This document shows positions 42,977-53,681 of a stretch of DNA of 64,000 bases, one piece after another. Positions within the stretch are counted from its first letter, which is position 1. The number at the start of each line of letters is the position of its first letter. The position numbers and the translations under genes were made by a program. This DNA comes from Cheiracanthium punctorium (taxonomy: Eukaryota > Arthropoda > Arachnida > Araneae > Cheiracanthiidae). Where the stretch lies: assembly GCA_038373885.1 (NCBI GenBank), contig JAWZYV010013294.1:56722-120721 (forward strand), given 5' to 3'. The notes under the pieces are model-generated. The model saw only the letters and a list, made by a program, of their open reading frames with translations, made no database searches and was not told where the DNA came from.

Positions 42977-43518
42977 ATTGGGGATTGGAAATTCGGACCC
43001 GACCGCAACACCCACCACGGAGCCCAACAAGGGGATGCACATTCGTGCACCAGTGCTAGTCGGGTCTATACGCGCACAGTACATCCCTTAGGCAGCGTCC
43101 ACCCTTAACGACGTGCCCAGTAGATGTCCGTTTGCTCGATCCCTGGCAGTTGACCGAAAACAGTACCACCAGCCGGTTGATACACAGGGGAACGCTGTGC
43201 ACCTCCCGTTTACCCGAAGCCGAGGCCAAAGCAATGTGTTGGAGAATAAACCCCCTTAATTACCAGGATCCCCATTTCCGGGGACACGGGTCTCCACGCA
43301 TGGCAAACACGTGGGTAGTTTTCCGCCAATAGAAGCTGACGGCACAGAGCGGCCGCAGCTTCTAAAGGGGGGCCCTAACCTCCACAGAGGAAACTACACC
43401 GAGGGGGAAAAGGAAGGATACAGGTAAGAGGAGGAGGGTAGAACAAAAGCGAAAGATCGCTGGGGCCCCGGGATTGCGACACCCGTAAAGACCTAAAGTA
43501 GGTCTTCCCCCTGAGGGG
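42977..43518 (-). promoter_or_regulatory. E11 5' UTR, short form
   Basis: This GC-rich leader lacks the 50-bp module. The terminal hairpins at 43488-43518 have the AAGACCT/AGGTCTT stem. Confidence 0.6.
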
Positions 43519-43532
43519 TGATGGCATTTTGA
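43519..43532. repeat. E10-E11 unit target-site duplication, right copy
   Basis: TGATGGCATTTTGA matches 37211-37224 and is followed by E9 RT sequence. Confidence 0.9.
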
Positions 43533-44190
43533 AGCTGCCGTTCGAGGAGACGCATATCTTTTCCCTGGCAGGAGATTTGAAGGTCGTCTACATATAGGCT
43601 GCCATAGACGGTGGGTGGCAATTGGTTAAGAATATTATTGATTTTTATAGAGAAGAGGGTGACGCTAAGGACGGAGCCCTGGGGAACACCCTCTTCTTGT
43701 GTGAAATTATCTGACAGAGTGCCGTTTACCCGGACACGGAAGTTTCTGAGGGATAAAAAGTTTTTTTATGAAAGTTGGTAGATTGCCTCGAAAGCCTATA
43801 TTATAGAGGACTTGAAGGATGCCATATCTCCACGTTCGGTCATATGCCTTTTCGATGTCGAAGAACACTCATACCAAGTGATTCTTCCTGAGGAAGGCTT
43901 TACGAATTTGCATCTCTAAATTTAAAATATTGTCAATAGTGGATCTGCCTTTGCGGAAACCACTCTGAAAGAGATGTATATGGTCCCCAGTTTCTAGAAT
44001 GTAGACAAGGCGGGCATTAACCATTTTTTCTAGTAATTTACACAGACAGATAGTAAGGGCTATGGGAGGGTAGTTACTAGGGTTAGAGGTATCTTTCTCA
44101 GGTTTTGGGAAGGGAATAACTATTGCATTGCTCCAGGCAGAGGGAAAAGTTTGTTCGTTCCAGATTCTATTGTATAATTGTAAGAGGTGA
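43533..44190 (-). pseudogene. E9 ORF2, middle RT segment
   Basis: This is the RT portion of E9 between its two later insertions. On the minus strand it covers LQLYNRIWNEQTF, SGFRKGRSTIDN and the start of the FFDIEKAY region (altered near 43865), on to LYVDDLQIS at about 43590. A one-base insertion in a T run near 43762 shifts the frame; the same run length occurs in E11 near 39932. Confidence 0.8.
44178..44190. repeat. E12 unit target-site duplication, left copy
   Basis: TTGTAAGAGGTGA is repeated at 50498-50510. E9 RT sequence continues across it. Confidence 0.9.
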
Positions 44191-47100
44191 TGGTTGGTTG
44201 GTTGGTTGGTGTTTATTGGCACAAGGTCCAAAAAGGACATGCTGCGCCAGACAAGGAGTTAAAATCATATCATGATGTATTCAGATAAAAGCTACAACAA
44301 ATATCTAGTAAAAGCTAAAATGTAAAGACTAACAGGTGAAAGGTAAAATTCAAAAGGTGTTAAAAGTAGATATAAGGTAAAACAAAGACATCTGGATGGG
44401 GGATCCCATCCAGATACAAGTCAGAAGTGTGCAGATACGTCACACCGAAAAAAGAATGTTAGCCCGTTGAAGGAATAAAAACAAGTGCTGGTGAGGGGTT
44501 TCACCCAAAAGATCGTCAAGTCTGGGATGAGAACAATTATATAATGTAGGTAAAAGGTTTTAAAAGCAGAGCAAGAGGTTAAAAGATGATGTATAGTAAG
44601 ATGAGTATGACAATGAGGGCATTCTGGGGCAGGTTCACCCAATAGAAGGTACTTATGAGTTAGCCTCGTGTGGTCAATCCGAAGACGAGTGAGAGTGACA
44701 TCGTGTTTACGGTATGGTTGAGTGGACCAGTGGGTGAGAGCTGGCCGGATAGAGTGAAGTTTGTTTTGGGTTTCACAGTCCCATATGTCATTCCAAGTGC
44801 TTTTTGTTAGGGAAGAGATGCCAGACTTTATGTCAGTATAGGGCAGATCACGGTTATATGGGACGGTAGAATCCCTTGCCAAAGAATCGGCTTTTTCGTT
44901 TCCGGGAATCCCAATATGCCTAGGTACCCAGCAGTAGAGGATGTTGTATCCACGGTTCATGAGTCTCTTGTGCATGCATAGGGATTTTTAAAATATAACT
45001 ATGAGTGAGGGAGCCAGATTTCAGATTCTCTAATACACTTAATGAGTCAGAGTAGATGATGAAATGTTTGATATTTGTTCTCGAGATGTAAAGAAGGCTT
45101 TTATAAATAGCTATTAATTCGGCTGTAAATACGGAGCAAAACGAAGGTAGGGTGTAGTTGCAAGAATGATTACGATGTACATAAGCAAAGCCTACATGAT
45201 TATGAGATTTTGAGCCGTCAGTATATAGTTCTTCAAAGTTTCGATGTTCTCTTTTATGGTCTAGAAATAGCTGTTGATATATTATGGGGTCAGTGTTTGG
45301 TTTTGTGAAGCCTTCGAATGGTTGTAGGTAGGAAATTTTCAATTTAGTCCATGGTGGCACTTGATGAAATGAACAAGTAGATACATTAAGATCCTCCAAT
45401 TGGGTACCGACTACACTCCTACGGATCCTAAGTCCGAAGGGGGGAGTGCAGGAAGGGCGATTTTCATAAAAATGGTCCAATTGGGTGTCTATTAGAGAAT
45501 CCTTTAAGGGATGTGAAGAATGAGAAAGGATGCGATAATAGGTATTTAATGATAATTTATGACGTATGAGAGTGAGAGATGGTTCATGACAGGTGACGTA
45601 AAGGCTATGTACAGGCGATGTCCTAAAAGGTCCAGAGCATATGCGTAGTGCAGTATGATGCACAGTGTCTAGTTTTTTTAGTGCTGATTTAGAAGCCGAT
45701 CCATAAACGCAGCTTGCATAGTCAATTTTGGATCGGATAACGGCACGGTAGATCCGCAAGAGTGCATCACGGTCTGCCCCCCAAGAGGTATTGGTTAAAA
45801 CCTTTAAAATGTTAAGTTTTTTCTCGCATTTATTGCGGATGTCTGAGATATGTTTAGCAAATGTAAGTTTCTTGTCAAAATTTAAACCTAAAAATTTGAT
45901 AGAATCCTTGACAGCAATATTGGTATGGTCCAGATAAAGTTCCGGATCTGGGTGGATCCCGCGCTTCCGGCAAAAATGGGTACAAACTGTTTTCTCTGCT
46001 GATATTTTAAACCCATTTCTGTCACACCACTTTAAGATGCGGTTGATGGCATTCTGAAGCTGGCGTTCTATCAGGCGCGTGTCCTTTCCCTGACAGGAGA
46101 TTTGTAATTCGTCTACATAAAGACTACCGTAGACAGTCGAGGGCAGTTGTTTCAGGATGTTGTTAATTTTTATTGAGAAGAGGGTGACACTGAGTACGGA
46201 GCCCTGTGGAACACCCTCCTCTTGAACAAAGTTATTAGATAGCATGCCATTAATCCGGACCCGGAAATTTCGGAGTGACAGAAAGTTTTTTATAAAAGTG
46301 GGTAGGTTGCCTCGAAGTCCTACATTATGAAGATCTAAGAGGATCCCGTACCTCCACGTTCGGTCATATGCCTTTTCAATATCAAAAAACACAGAGACTA
46401 AGTGGTTCTTCCGTAAGAAGGCATTACGAATTTGGGTCTCTAATTTTAATATGTTATCTATGGTGGATCTACCCTTCCGGAAGCCACTCTGGAAGGGATG
46501 TATATGGTCCCCCGTTTCTAAAATGTAAACAAGCCGGGTATTGATAATTTTCTCCATTAATTTACATAAGCAACTAGTAAGGGCTATGGGTCGGTAGTTA
46601 TTAGGGTTAGATGTATCTTTTCCTGGTTTAGGAAAGAGAATGACTATTGCATTTCTCCAACAGGTGGGAAAGGTTTGTTCGTTCCATATTCTATTGTACA
46701 ATTTCAAAAGGTTGAGTAAAGATGCATGGTATAAGTGTTTCAGCATTTCATAAGTAATACCATCGGGACCTGGGAATGTGTTTGAGGACTGTTTTAAGTG
46801 TTTGGTGAGTTCATGGATGGTAAGGTCGCTATTGTATGTGAAGTGTGAGGAGGTTTTGAAATTTATTTTTTGTCGTTCTGCTTGTTGTTTATATGGAAGG
46901 AAAGAATTTTAGTAGGAGGTACTGCATGAGATGGAAGAGAGAGATTCACCAATACTATTTGCGATTTTTTTTGTTTCGGATATAATGCTGTTATTTATGG
47001 ATAGACAGGAAATAGACTGACTAGTATAAATACCCATGGCTCTTTTTGTTTTTCGTCCATAGTTCCTTACTAGAAGTAGAGGCTGTAATGCTGGAGATAT

Positions 47101-47861
47101 ATTTGATCCAGGATTCTCTGACACTGACGCCGGACTCTACGTGCATAAGCTTATGCTTGCTTAAAGTGGGTGAGATTTTCGGTGGTGGGGAACCGCCGAA
47201 AATTGCTCCAGGCTTTCTGCTGCTTCTTTTTAGCGAGGGTGCATTGCCTGATTTAGGAATGCTGGCATCAGCGGCTTGGATGATAATTGAAGTAACGTTT
47301 TATACAACCTCGTCTATGGGGCCTTCAACAACATCAGAGGTGATGGCAGACAGGGAAGTGAAGGTGAACCAATCTGCCTTATCATGAATGAATCTAGGTA
47401 CTGAAGTATGTTGGGGATTGTGGTACAGAGGTGAAAGAAGAATCGGAAAATGATCACTGTTGTGGAGATCACTGGATACAGAAAAATTATATGTTGGGAG
47501 AAGTGATGGAGAACAGATAGCAAGGTCTATATCATGGAAAGTTTTAGTTGGATAGTGAAAGTAAGTATTGTCACCATTATTCATGCAGCAAAGGGAGAAG
47601 TCAGTGAGACGTTGTTCGATTTGAAGGCCTCTATTGTTGGTGTCCTTGCTACCCCACAAGGGACTATGAGCATTCATGTCACCAAGGAGGATGAAAGGAG
47701 GAGGAAGTTGCTGAATGAGACTATTGAGGGATGTTTGGCTTATGGCTTCACTAGGAGGGAGGTATATACTGCAGACAGTTGTGAGTTGTTTTAATTGAAT
47801 ACGAGTGGCAACTGCTTGGAGATTTGTGTTAAGATTGACCATAGTGTGAGGATAACTATTG

Positions 47862-47865
47862 TTAA
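47862..47865. repeat. piggyBac-type TTAA target, left copy
   Basis: TTAA precedes the MITE; a second TTAA lies at 48355-48358. The uninterrupted copies read TTGTTAAT here. Confidence 0.85.
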
Positions 47866-48354
47866 CCCTTTAACGCGCAGTGATCCCGCTCTGGGATCAC
47901 CAAACTCTGACGTTTAGACTGGTGCCAGTCACGAAGAATAGATTGGATTTCTATAAACAATAGTTGCGGGTCACATAGCTCCACGAGAATCTTTTACTTT
48001 TTAGCACGTCATTTCCCGTGAAAAAATTGTCACGACTATTTTTAACAGCACTGATATCTGCTGAAAAATGGAAGAATGGGAGAACAGCTGGATAGATTGT
48101 CCAATGCTGAAAAAAAGGCAGCCGTTGCCATCGCTCGACTTAACTACCAGCAAGATGGCGGACGATCGAAACGTTCATCGCGTGTCACAGATCTAGAATC
48201 CTTTTTTTGACGTCAGCTGTCGTCAAAAATCTGTCTCTAGATCTGTGACACGCGATGAACGTTTCGATCGTCCGCCATGTTGCTGGTAGTTAAGTCGAGC
48301 GATGGCAACGGCTGCCCTTTTTTCAGCATTGGAAAAGGGTTGCGCCTCAAAGGG
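47866..48354. mobile_element. piggyBac-type MITE with a large internal palindrome
   Basis: A 489-bp non-coding insertion with TTAA on both sides. The termini are inverted: CCCTTTAACGCGCA at 47866, and TGCGCCTCAAAGGG at 48341-48354. TTAA targets and CCCTTT ends are typical of the piggyBac superfamily. Inside, 48101-48197 and 48236-48332 are inverted copies of each other (about 97 bp arms), and the loop contains a smaller TTTGACG/CGTCAAA hairpin. It carries no gene. Confidence 0.85.
48101..48332. repeat. Long palindrome inside the piggyBac-type MITE
   Basis: The arms CCAATGCTGA...CAGATCTAGA and TCTAGATCTG...TCAGCATTGG are about 97 bp each with a loop of 38 bases. RNA across it would form a long hairpin. 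Confidence 0.88.
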
Positions 48355-48358
48355 TTAA
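48355..48358. repeat. piggyBac-type TTAA target, right copy
   Basis: TTAA follows the MITE; E12 sequence resumes with TTAATAGGGCAACTCC. Confidence 0.85.
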
Positions 48359-48569
48359 TTAATAGGGCAACTCCACCTGTGGCCCTATCATTGAGCTCAT
48401 TGTCCTTGCGAAAGATGGTGTAATTGTGGATTTTAGTATGTCTATTGGTTTTGAGAAAGGTTTCCTGAAGGGCAAAGCAAGCGGGGTTATGATCATAAAT
48501 CAGCGTTTTGAGGTCATCGTTTTTATTAAGGAAACCGTGGCAGTTCCAGGATAGCAGCAAAGCCATTAT

Positions 48570-49786
48570 CATGTTGTGTTTGGGATGATGCTCATCTTGC
48601 TCCGAACCCCCGTACTTGAGAGGGGTGCTAGGGATGTCGTCATCATCCATGGGAAGATCTGACATTTCAGAGTCAGAGGGGTCCAAATGTAGGATAGTAT
48701 CGTCTATAGGGCGTTGTGGAGGAACGTGTTTGATTTTGGGTTTATTGTACTTTGATCTGTAGACCGAAGACATTTTATTTGTGGTCGGGTTGAGGTAACA
48801 TTTTGAGAGTTTTTCTTTAAAATATGTTTTTGTGGAGCCGTGGAGGATTTATTTTGATTAGAGATGGATTGTTTAGGTATTTGGGCTGTTGCAGAAGGAA
48901 AGGAGACAGGTACGGATTTTGGTAATTCAGTTTGAGTTGCTATTGTTTTAGTTGATTTTGGTGCAGCTGCATAAGATAAACCAGGTTTAGTGTCCGGCTT
49001 TCTATTACCTTACGGGCTTCCGGATATGAGAGTCTTTGAGAGGCACGTAGGGACTGAATTTCTTTTTCAAACGCCCATTTCGGGCAAGATCTGGAGTATG
49101 AAGGATGTTCCTCTTTACAGTTTACACATTTTGGAGTTGCAGAGCAGGTCTCACTGTCGTGGTCAGAAGCACCACAACGCGCACATGCAGGTGACCCACG
49201 ACAGGAGGTTTTAGTATGGCCGAACTTTTGGCACTGGAAGCAACGGATGGGATTTGGTATATATGGTCTGACGGGACATAATATATAGCCGGCTTTAATA
49301 TGAGATGGAATAGTGGGTGACTGAAAAGTTAAGATAATATGTTTAGTTTTGATTATTGCGTCGAATAGTGATTCGACGAACGGCACTTACTTTGTCATCT
49401 GTTAGGTTTTCTAATATTTCAGCTTTAGAGCAGTGTAAAAGTTCGGGTTCCGATACGACCCCTCGTGAGATGTTGAAGGATGTATGAGGGGTCACTGTAA
49501 CAGTTTTTAGGCCGAAGTTTTTAATTTTCATTATTTTGGAAGCTTGTCTATTGTTTGATACTTCTACTAACAGGTCTCCAGATCTTAATTTTTTTACTTT
49601 TTTTACTTCTCCTACATTGTCGGTGATACATTTATGTATTAAAAAAGGGGATGTTTCATTAAAATTACCTTCAACGTAGTGAACGATGAAGAATCGAGCG
49701 TTCAAGTGTACTAATTGTGAATCGATGTTTTCATTACAAGTTGACAGCGGAGCATTGACGATAGACGAAGAATTTTTCTTGTCCAT
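48570..49786 (-). pseudogene. E12 ORF1, frameshifted
   Basis: The start is ATG 49786 (MDKKNSSS). The N-terminal domain has FLIHKC and RSGDLLVEV. An eight-base deletion between short direct repeats (GATTATT) near 49352 shifts the frame. The middle (49386-48940) has the zinc knuckles CFQCQKFGHTKTSC, CARCGASDHDSETC and CVNCKEEHPSYSRSC. Further shifts precede the tail (48773-48570, LDPSDSEMSDLPMDDDD), which here runs without a stop into ORF2 (KHNMIMALLLSW). All other junctions checked have a stop there. Confidence 0.83.
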
Positions 49787-50335
49787 GTTGGAGAAGTTTG
49801 AAATTCGGACCCGACCGCACCACCCACCACGGAGCCCAACGAGGGGATGTGCATTTGCACACCAGTGCTAGTCGGGTCTATACGCTCACAGTACATCCCT
49901 TAGGCAGCGTCCACCCTTAACGACGTGCCCAGTAGATGTCCGATTGCTTGATCCCTAGCAGTTGATCGAAATCAGTACCTCCAGCCGATTGATACACAGG
50001 TGAACGATGTGTACCTCCCGTTTACCCGAAGCCGAGGCCAAAGCAATGTGTTGGAGAAAAGACCCCTCAATTACCAGGATCCCCATATCCGGGGACACGG
50101 GTCTCCACGCACGGCAAACACGTGGGTAGTTTTCCGCCAATAGAAGCTGACGGCACAGGGCGGCTGCAGCTTCTAAAGGGGGGCCCTCACCTCCAAAGAG
50201 GAAACTACGCCGAGGGGGAAAGTGAAGGATAAAGCTAAGGAGAGGGGAGGGTAGAGGAAAGAGAAGCGAAGGATCGCTGGGGCCCCGGGATTGCGACACC
50301 CGTGAAAACCTAAAGAAGGTCTTCCCCCTGAGGGG
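49787..50335 (-). promoter_or_regulatory. E12 5' UTR, short form
   Basis: This leader lacks the extra module. The terminal hairpin stem is imperfect (AAAACCT against AGGTCTT); CCCCTGAGGGG ends at 50335. Confidence 0.55.
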
Positions 50336-50497
50336 AAGGGGTGTGCAGAATGGGAGAGGATGCGAAAATAGGTATTTAATGATAGTTTCTGACGTATGAG
50401 AGTGAGGGATGGTTTATGACAGGTGATGTAAAGGCTATGGATAGGTGATGTCCTAAAAGCACCAGAACATATGCTTAGTGCAGTATGATGCACTGTG
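50336..50497 (-). pseudogene. Extra RT fragment beyond the E12 5' end
   Basis: 162 bases match RT C-terminal coding sequence of the E3/E7 type (HHTALSICSGAFRTSPIHSLYITCHKPSL on the minus strand). They sit between the E12 5' terminus and the right target duplication, in the same orientation as E12. This is best explained as a second template copied after E12. Confidence 0.78.
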
Positions 50498-50510
50498 TTG
50501 TAAGAGGTGA
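50498..50510. repeat. E12 unit target-site duplication, right copy
   Basis: TTGTAAGAGGTGA matches 44178-44190. Confidence 0.9.
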
Positions 50511-51912
50511 AGTAGAGAGTCATGGGATAAGTGTTTCAGCATTTCATAAGGTATACCATCAGGACCAGGAGAGGTGTTTGAAGACTCTCTTAAGTATTTG
50601 GTGAGTTCATTGAAGGTAAAATCACTATTATAAGAGAGGTGTGAGGAGGTTTTGAAATTTATTTTTTCCCGTTCAGATCTTTGTTTATATGAAAGAAAAG
50701 TGTTTGAGAAGGAGGTACTGCAAGAGATAGAGGCAAGAGTATGACCGATAATATTTGCTATTTCTTTTGTATCCGATATTATATTGTTATTAATGGACAG
50801 ACAGGATATTGAAGAGTTATTATAGATTCTCATGGCTCTTTTAGTTTTCGTCCATAGCTCATTACTAGAAGTTGAGGTTGTTATGCTGGAGACATATTGC
50901 ATCCAGGATTGTCTTTGATTCTACCGCCTTATTTTTCTTGCATAGGCTTTTGCTTTCTTAAAAACAAGGAGGTTTTCGGTGGTAGGGTACCTCCGAAAAA
51001 TGCTCCAGGCTTTCTTCTGCTGCTTTTTTGTATAGTGCAGGTTTCATTCCACCAGGGTTTTTTGTTTTTTCGTTGGGAGTTGCTACACTTTGGAATTGCT
51101 GCATCAGCAGCTTGCATTATAATACTGGTAATTTTATTCACAACTTCGCCAATAGTGCCTTCAATGTCTTCAGATGATATAACAGATATCTTGGAGAAGG
51201 TTTCCCAATCTGCTTTGCCGTGTATGTATCGGGGAATGGAAAAGTTACAGCTAGGGATTTGATAAGTGGGTGAAAGAATTATCGGAAAATGATCACTATT
51301 GTGTAGGTCACCAGAAACAGAGAAGTTGTACAGTGGCATAATGGAGGGAGAGCATATTGCAATATCTATGGCATGGAAGGATTTGGTTGGATAGTGGAAG
51401 TAAGTGTTGTCGCCATTATTCATAATGCATAAGGAAAAATGTGTGATTAGTTGTTCAATCTGTTGTCCTCTATTGTTAGTATCTTTACTGCCCCACAATG
51501 GACTATGGCCATTCATGTCCCCTAGGATTATGAAAGGGGGAGGAAGTTGCTGGACCAAGTTATTGAGCTGAGTTTGGGGAATTGTTTCGTTTGGTGGAAG
51601 ATAAATATTGCAGATTGTAGTAAGGTATTTGAGGTGGATTCTAATGGCGACAGCCTACATACTTGTACTGAGATTAAGTATATGATGAGGGTATTGATTA
51701 TTTATTAAAAGGGCAACACCACCAGAAGCCCTTTCCCCGAGCTCATAGTCTTTTCTCAGGATGTTATAATTGTGAATGCGCGTTTGTTTATTAGTTTTGA
51801 GATATGTTTCTTGAAGGGCCAAACAAGCAGGATTATGATCATAGGTGATCGTTTTGGGGTCATCAATTTTATTTAAAAAACCGCGGCAGTTCCAAGAAAG
51901 CAGCAGGGCCAT
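50511..51912 (-). pseudogene. E9 ORF2, RT N-terminus and endonuclease
   Basis: The start is ATG 51912. Endonuclease: SWNCRGF (His of SWNCHGF is Arg), ALQETY, a stop near 51655, LLGD-type site as ILGDMNGHSPLWGS, and SGDLHNSDHFPIIL. A frameshift occurs near 51040 at the KKQQ(K) linker and a TAG near 50921. The linker has MQYVSSITTSTSSNELW. The RT N-terminus reads SPGPDGIPYEMLKHLSHDS and is then interrupted by the E12 unit. Confidence 0.82.
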
Positions 51913-51914
51913 AA

Positions 51915-53133
51915 TCAAGTGATGTTAGGGATGACTGAGAGCTTGCTTTTAGTCCCCGTAGGTGTAAGTGGGGTACTAGGAATATTATCGTCATCCATGA
52001 TATTGTCTGAAATGTCAAGAGTCCGTAGGATCCAAGTTTAATATTGCGTCATCAATGGGTCGTTGTGGAAGGATGCGTTTAAGTCTGGCTTTATTATATT
52101 TTGACCTGTAAGTTGCACTTTTTTTAATTAATGGTTTATTCTGAGTGGAGGGATTGCTTTGGTGCATTTTCTTGGGTGTGCGTTTTTGAGGAGAAGTGAA
52201 TGAAATATTTTGAGTAGAATGTGATTTTTTTGCATTTTGAATAGAAGTAGATGGAGAGACAGGTACGGATTTCGGTGGGTCGGTCTGGATAGCAATTGAT
52301 TTGACAGTTTTTACTGCTGTAGCATAAGACTGACCAGGTTTAGGAGTGCGGGAGGCTATTATTTTACGGGCTTGTGGGTAAGATAGTCCTTGTGTGGCGC
52401 GCAAGGACTGTATTTCTTTTTCATAGGTCCATTTTGGACAGGAACGGGAATAAGACGGATGATCTTGTTTGCAGTTAATACATTTGGGTGGGGCAGAGCA
52501 TGTATCACTGTCGTGGCCAGACGTACCACAACGGGCACATACTGGGGAACCACGACAGGAGGTTTTTGTGTGACCGAAATTTTGGCATTGAAAACAACGA
52601 GTTGGATTGGGTACGTATGGTCTAGTCCCCGTACGTATGGTAAGGTATCCAGCTTTAATGTGCGACGGAAGTTTGGGAGTTTGGAATGTTAAAATGATAT
52701 GTTTTGTTTCTAGAATTTAATTATTGCGTTTTATAGTGATTCTGCGAACTGCACAAACATTTTGAGATTTTAGATTATCAAGAATTTCATTCTCAGAACA
52801 GTTTAACAGGTCAGGTTCGGATATGACGCCTCTTGATGAGTTGAGTGTGTTATGGGGTGACACAGTAACAGATTTTTGACCAATAGTTTTTAATTTCATG
52901 ATGTTGTTTGCCTGTTTGCTATTAGTTACTTCTATTAAGATGTCTCCTGATCGTATTTTTTTAATTTTAGAAACTTCTCCAACATTAGCAATTATTGACT
53001 TGTGAATTAGAAATGGGGATGTTTGACTAAAGTTTCCTTCCTGACATTTGATAACGAAAAATTTTGCATTAATACCTCCCTGAGTAAGCGAGTTCGGAGC
53101 GTTGACGTTTGACAAAGAAAATGTCGTATCCAT
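51915..53133 (-). pseudogene. E9 ORF1, broken
   Basis: The start is ATG 53133 (MDTTFSLS). The N-terminal domain is open to about 52720, where CAA of RRNNQ has become TAA. Around 52620-52650 a short duplication of the GTACGTATGG string replaces normal sequence. The zinc knuckles (CFQCQNFGHTKTSC-like, CARCGTSGHDSDTC, CINCKQDHPSYSRSC) are recognisable at about 52440-52600. The tail (52404-52015) has KYNKARLKRILPQRPIDD and shifts near 52015. Sister of E1 ORF1. Confidence 0.82.
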
Positions 53134-53681
53134 ATTGGGGATTGGGAGTTTCGAACCCGACCGCACCACCCACCACGGAGCCCAACAAGGGGATGCACAA
53201 GCGTGCACCAGTGCTAGCCGGGTCTATACGCGCACAGTACATCCCTTAGGCAGCGTCCACCCTTAACGATGTGCCCAGTAGATGTCCGTTTGCTTGATCC
53301 CTAGCAGTTGACCGAAATCAGTACCACCAGCCGGTTGATACATAGGGGAACGCTGTGCACCTCCCGTTTACCCGAATCCGAGGTCAAAGCAATGTGTTGG
53401 AGAAAAGACCCCTCAATTACCAGGATCCCCATTTCTGGGGACACGAGTCTCCACGCACGGCAAACACGTGGGTAGTTTTCCGCCAATAGAAGCTGACGGC
53501 ACAGGGCGGCCGCAGCTTCTAAAGGGGGGCCCTCACCTCCACAGAGGAAACTACACTGAGGGGGAAAAGGAAGGATACAGCTAAGAGGAGAGGAGGGTAG
53601 AACAAAGAAAAGCGAAAGATCGCTGGGGCCCCGGGATTGCGACACCCGTAAAGACCTAAAGTAGGTCTTCCCCCTGAGGGG
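53134..53681 (-). promoter_or_regulatory. E9 5' UTR, short form
   Basis: This GC-rich leader resembles that of E1 and E11. The terminal hairpins at 53651-53681 have the AAGACCT/AGGTCTT stem. Confidence 0.6.

Larger units (their letters stand above)
37685..43518 (-). mobile_element. E11: full-length I-like LINE
   Basis: It has a tail (37685-37703), a 3' UTR, broken ORF2, intact ORF1 and a short-form 5' UTR ending in CCCCTGAGGGG at 43518. It is a sister of E14, with which it shares a rearranged inverted segment in RT. ORF1 belongs to the same type as E1 and E9 (NIMKLK). Confidence 0.88.
44421..48569 (-). pseudogene. E12 ORF2: endonuclease (with MITE), RT, RNase H
   Basis: The start is ATG 48569 (MALLLSWNCHGF), in frame here with the altered end of ORF1. 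The endonuclease N-terminal part has ALQETFL; the MITE interrupts between residues of LLIN and NNSYPHTMVNL. Then come LLGDMNAHSPLW and SSDLHNSDHFPILL. A stop lies near 46911. The RT plus RNase H frame (46746-44920) is open for 608 codons: SGFRKGRSTIDN, FFDIEKAYDRTW, YVDE (LYVDELQIS, catalytic YVDD altered), LYTDGSKS, YSDSLSVL. A one-base insertion near 44983 shifts the frame before the last RNase H part (44975-44421, NEKADSLA, CPHCHTHLTIHHLL). Confidence 0.86.
44191..50335 (-). mobile_element. E12: full-length I-like LINE with a piggyBac-type MITE inside
   Basis: It has a tail (44191-44211), a 3' UTR with the hairpin from 44389, ORF2, ORF1 and a short-form 5' UTR with its end at 50335. The MITE at 47866-48354 sits in the endonuclease. 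The left target duplication is at the tail, but the right one lies 162 bases beyond the 5' end, after an extra RT fragment. ORF1 is of the KIMKIK type, but the leader is short form, so the copy mixes two subfamilies. Confidence 0.9.
35342..53681 (-). mobile_element. E9: I-like LINE, split by two later composite insertions
   Basis: E9 occupies 35342-37224, 43533-44190 and 50511-53681. It has a long TTGG tail with two TTAG variants (35341-35373), a 3' UTR, RNase H, RT, endonuclease, ORF1 and a short-form 5' UTR ending at 53681. Both interruptions show target duplications that rejoin E9 precisely. No duplication is evident between the outer flanks (E8 at left, unique DNA from 53682). The 5' part is a close sister of E1. 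Confidence 0.87.
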
